From the NCBI GenBank assembly GCA_012515085.1, contig JAAYZB010000107.1, forward strand, positions 1-7,974: a stretch of DNA of 7,974 nucleotides. Direction: 5' to 3'. Below, piece after piece: positions 6,210 through 7,974 of the stretch (positions are counted from its first letter, which is position 1; each line of letters begins with the position of its first letter). The DNA comes from Acholeplasmataceae bacterium. GTDB taxonomy: Bacteria > Bacillota_I > Bacilli_A > Izemoplasmatales > Hujiaoplasmataceae. Position numbers and translations under genes: made by a program. The notes beneath the pieces were generated by a model that saw only the letters and a program-made list of their open reading frames with translations, was not told the DNA's origin and made no database searches.

Positions 6210-7223
6210 ATGAAAAAGATTGGTTTACTACTTTTAGTAGTAATTGCATCCCTCACCTTACTTGGATGCAACAGCAGCGAATTCAAAGTAGACGGAGAAT
6301 TCACTGCATTTAAAGAATCCGTGCACTCCAATGCACCGATGGTCACCATGGTCACCGTGAAAATTGAAAACGGCGAAATCGTAGATTACACGATTGATGC
6401 GATCCAGGGTACCGCCACACAAACCGCTGGAGCAGACACAACGGAAGACACGACAGATGATGTGTACTCCTATGTGTTCAACGCCGACTCCAAACGGGAC
6501 CTCGGTTTCAATTACAAGATGCATTATTTCACTTATCAAGCAACCGATGAGACGCCAACCTTGGAAGAATACCAAACTTGGTTGACCACAAACAACAAAA
6601 AAGAATGGTTCCAACAAGCGGATCTGATCGAAGCGGCATGGTTAGCAAACGGGTTTGATTCGGTTACGAAAAATGCACAAGGCAAAATCGATAACGTCGC
6701 TGGAGTTACTATTTCCGACGGCAGCTATATTGAATTGGCAGCCGCAGCAGTCGAACTCGCCAAAGCGGGCAAGTTCCAAGCATTGATCGCTACGGCGGAT
6801 GATATCTATTCTGCTTCGATGGTTGTTTCTTCAAGAGGCAAAGTCAGCGATCTCCTTATCGATACCCTGCAAGGCGCACCCTCTGGAGCCACCTTTGCTT
6901 GGAATGATAAGACAAAACAAGAACTTGGCAATTTGTATGGCATGAAGAATATTGGACCTGCTTATACCTTCGCGAGTGGCACTTGGACAGTAAGCGCTAC
7001 AGCGAAAGCTTCACTCGAATGGTATGAACAAGTCGCTTTGATCAGCGATTACGTACTTGAAAACGGCTGGGATGCAAATCTCCAGGCAGTTGGCGGACGT
7101 GGCGGCTCCTTGAACGGAACGTCATTGCTCGATGATCTCGCCGGTGTCACGGTTCATTCGCAAACTTACTTCGATGTTCTCGAAGCATTGTTTGCTTGCC
7201 CCGCTGAAGGCGAAGTAAAATAA
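6210..7223 (+). CDS. Double FMN-binding lipoprotein, PplA-like
   Basis: The 337-residue product begins with a lipoprotein signal peptide (KK, hydrophobic core, lipobox LLGC with Cys20), so it should be lipid-anchored on the outer face of the membrane. The rest is two related halves (about 45-185 and 200-330). They share ID-x-(I/L)QG, an LG-x-x-Y-x-M stretch, EW(F/Y)xQ and a closing flavin-attachment motif: DNVAGVT (Thr167) and DDLAGVT (Thr314). This architecture, a lipoprotein with two ApbE-type FMN sites, is that of Listeria PplA, which works in extracellular electron transfer; homology beyond the plan is not shown here. AGGAGG (6199-6204) lies 5 bases before the ATG. It has its own promoter and terminator directly after the rnf operon, suggesting a role as acceptor or donor for the Rnf flavin subunits (inference). 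The first half also has an acidic/Thr-rich insert near residues 74-84. Confidence 0.87.
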   Translation: MKKIGLLLLVVIASLTLLGCNSSEFKVDGEFTAFKESVHSNAPMVTMVTVKIENGEIVDYTIDAIQGTATQTAGADTTEDTTDDVYSYVFNADSKRDLGFNYKMHYFTYQATDETPTLEEYQTWLTTNNKKEWFQQADLIEAAWLANGFDSVTKNAQGKIDNVAGVTISDGSYIELAAAAVELAKAGKFQALIATADDIYSASMVVSSRGKVSDLLIDTLQGAPSGATFAWNDKTKQELGNLYGMKNIGPAYTFASGTWTVSATAKASLEWYEQVALISDYVLENGWDANLQAVGGRGGSLNGTSLLDDLAGVTVHSQTYFDVLEALFACPAEGEVK

Positions 7224-7243
7224 CACACATTTCCCAAATGATC

Positions 7244-7270
7244 AAGTTGCCCGCGAGGGCAACTTTTTCT
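7244..7270 (+). terminator. Intrinsic terminator after the FMN lipoprotein gene
   Basis: A 9-base-pair perfect stem (AAGTTGCCC pairing with GGGCAACTT) closed by a GCGA tetraloop (GNRA class) is followed by a T-rich run (to 7272). It begins 20 bases after the stop codon and isolates this gene from the next one. Confidence 0.92.
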
Positions 7271-7289
7271 TTCGGAAAATGAATAGTTT

Positions 7290-7298
7290 TGTTATAAT
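7290..7298 (+). promoter_or_regulatory. Extended -10 promoter of the 7325-7858 gene
   Basis: TGTTATAAT is an extended -10 with a perfect TATAAT at 7293-7298. It is the same nine bases as the rnf extended -10 at 227-235. No convincing -35 is seen at the expected distance (TTTCGG at 7270-7275), as is common with extended -10 promoters. The start of transcription would be near 7305. Confidence 0.62.
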
Positions 7299-7324
7299 GA
7301 AAGAAGAAACGAGGGGTTCCGATT

Positions 7325-7858
7325 GTGACAATCATTGAGGGAACGGTTTTGGCAATGGGTATATTATCAGGATGCAGTTTAGGAATTCTGGGACTAAGCC
7401 GAAATCAAAAAAAATCTTTGAAAAACAAAGTCAGTCAAAAGCTATTTGAATTGCGCCCGAAGGCGATGACTGCTTGGGTGGGGAACTTTCCTCAAGAGTA
7501 TCTTAGAATGGAGACTGAAGAGACACTCTTTCTTATTAAAATTATCCGCATGAATCCGGCACATGAATTGATCATCACCAATCCTTCGTCTTGGTGTATC
7601 AATGCCAATCCACGCGAATGGAAAAGACAAAGTAATCCCAGTCGGGTACTGGGTGTCGAAGCGTTTAGAGATTTTCCAATTGGAAGCGACAAAAAGAGTG
7701 AGAAAGTCGCGCTGATTGTTCCAAATTGCCATAACATCTCTCGTTACTTGAATGAAAGCGACGTGGAATTAGTCACGATGAAAAAGAAAGTGGCCGGAAT
7801 CCGATTTGTTCGTTTTCAGGAACTGGCGGAGTTTTTAGACCTCGTCGAGAAAAAATGA
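7325..7858 (+). CDS. Hypothetical protein with N-terminal membrane segment
   Basis: I do not recognise this 177-residue protein. The GTG start is supported by GAGGGG at 7311-7316 with an 8-base spacer; the next ATG (7355) would remove part of the hydrophobic N-terminus. Residues 3-24 are hydrophobic and are followed by a basic stretch (RNQKKSLKNK), consistent with one membrane helix and the remainder in the cytoplasm. The soluble part has a Trp/Pro-rich middle (SSWCINANPREWKRQ) and a charged C-terminal region with KVALIVPNCHNISRYLNESD and RFVRFQELAEFLD. The last part resembles the closing beta-strand-and-helix of nuclease-like folds, but no E-x-K catalytic pair is apparent, so this is only a hint. 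It ends in TGA and is flanked by a terminator upstream and the tRNA promoter downstream, so it is probably monocistronic. Confidence 0.75.
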   Translation: MTIIEGTVLAMGILSGCSLGILGLSRNQKKSLKNKVSQKLFELRPKAMTAWVGNFPQEYLRMETEETLFLIKIIRMNPAHELIITNPSSWCINANPREWKRQSNPSRVLGVEAFRDFPIGSDKKSEKVALIVPNCHNISRYLNESDVELVTMKKKVAGIRFVRFQELAEFLDLVEKK

Positions 7859-7887
7859 TTTACAAATCATTGCTTTTCGGATAAAAT
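7859..7887 (+). promoter_or_regulatory. Near-consensus promoter of tRNA-Lys
   Basis: TTTACA (7859-7864, 5 of 6 consensus) and TAAAAT (7882-7887, 5 of 6) are separated by exactly 17 bases. The start of transcription would be about 7894, a few bases before the mature tRNA 5' end. The -35 begins directly after the stop codon of the preceding gene. Confidence 0.72.
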
Positions 7888-7898
7888 ACTAGTTGCAT

Positions 7899-7974
7899 GC
7901 GCCATTAGCTCAGTTGGTAGAGCAAATGACTCTTAATCATTGGGTCCCGGGTTCGAGTCCCTGATGGCGCACCA
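7899..7974 (+). tRNA. tRNA-Lys, anticodon CUU
   Basis: The 76-base sequence folds as a full cloverleaf. The acceptor GCGCCAT pairs with ATGGCGC. The D stem is GCTC/GAGC with loop AGTTGGTA. The anticodon stem AATGA/TCATT encloses loop CTCTTAA with anticodon CTT at 7932-7934, the variable loop is GGGTC, and the T loop is TTCGAGT. CCA is encoded at the 3' end, which coincides with the window end. It reads AAG Lys codons. The T stem (CCGGG/CCCTG) has one C-U mismatch at its second pair. More tRNA genes could follow outside the window. Confidence 0.97.

Noticed and set aside
7325..7381. Lipobox-like LSGC near the N-terminus of the 7325-7858 protein
   Set aside because: There is no Lys or Arg before the hydrophobic run, a Glu lies at residue 5, and hydrophobicity continues past the Cys into a basic stretch. 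A simple membrane helix fits better than a lipoprotein signal.
1..7974. CRISPR array, insertion sequence or phage signs
   Set aside because: I saw no regularly spaced repeats, transposase or integrase motifs, or terminal inverted repeats. A tRNA at the window end could be an integration site, but nothing in the window supports it.

Overview
The window looks like chromosomal DNA from an anaerobic low-to-moderate-GC Gram-positive relative (Bacillota, or the Mycoplasmatota/Bacilli-type lineages). This rests on strong GGAGG-type ribosome binding sites, TATAAT/TGnTATAAT promoters, a lipobox lipoprotein, the gene order rnfCDGEAB, and Bacillota-like RluF and tRNA-Lys sequences. TGA is used as a stop at two gene ends and Trp is written TGG, so the standard bacterial code applies. 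No exact taxon can be given from sequence alone.

Layout. Bases 1-183 are the 3' end of a 23S rRNA pseudouridine synthase (RluF type). After about 100 bases with an extended -10 promoter comes a tightly packed operon, 289-6061, for an Rnf complex: rnfC, rnfD, a large double-FMN RnfG-like protein, a second short rnfG, rnfE, rnfA and a very short rnfB, ended by an intrinsic terminator at 6077-6108. A separately transcribed gene, 6210-7223 (own promoter, own terminator at 7244-7270), encodes a lipoprotein made of two FMN-attachment repeats, similar in plan to PplA of Listeria. Then follow a 177-residue protein of unknown function (7325-7858, GTG start) and, with its own near-consensus promoter, a complete tRNA-Lys(CUU) at 7899-7974.

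How it works together. Rnf is a membrane ferredoxin:NAD+ oxidoreductase that couples electron flow to Na+ or H+ export. All six subunit types are present with their key motifs: the two Fe-S clusters and FMN/NAD domain of RnfC, the flavinylation Thr of RnfD, the paired Cys of RnfA and RnfE that hold a membrane [2Fe-2S] cluster, and the first cluster of RnfB. Three things depart from the standard complex. RnfB has lost both ferredoxin-like domains. There are two RnfG-type subunits, one with two flavinylation motifs and one with a degenerate, Ser-bearing motif. A double-flavin lipoprotein is encoded immediately downstream. The proteins on or in the outer face of the membrane could carry five to six covalent flavins, which suggests (inference) that this Rnf may also pass electrons to an extracytoplasmic flavin relay. 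No ApbE flavin transferase lies in the window, so one would have to be encoded elsewhere.
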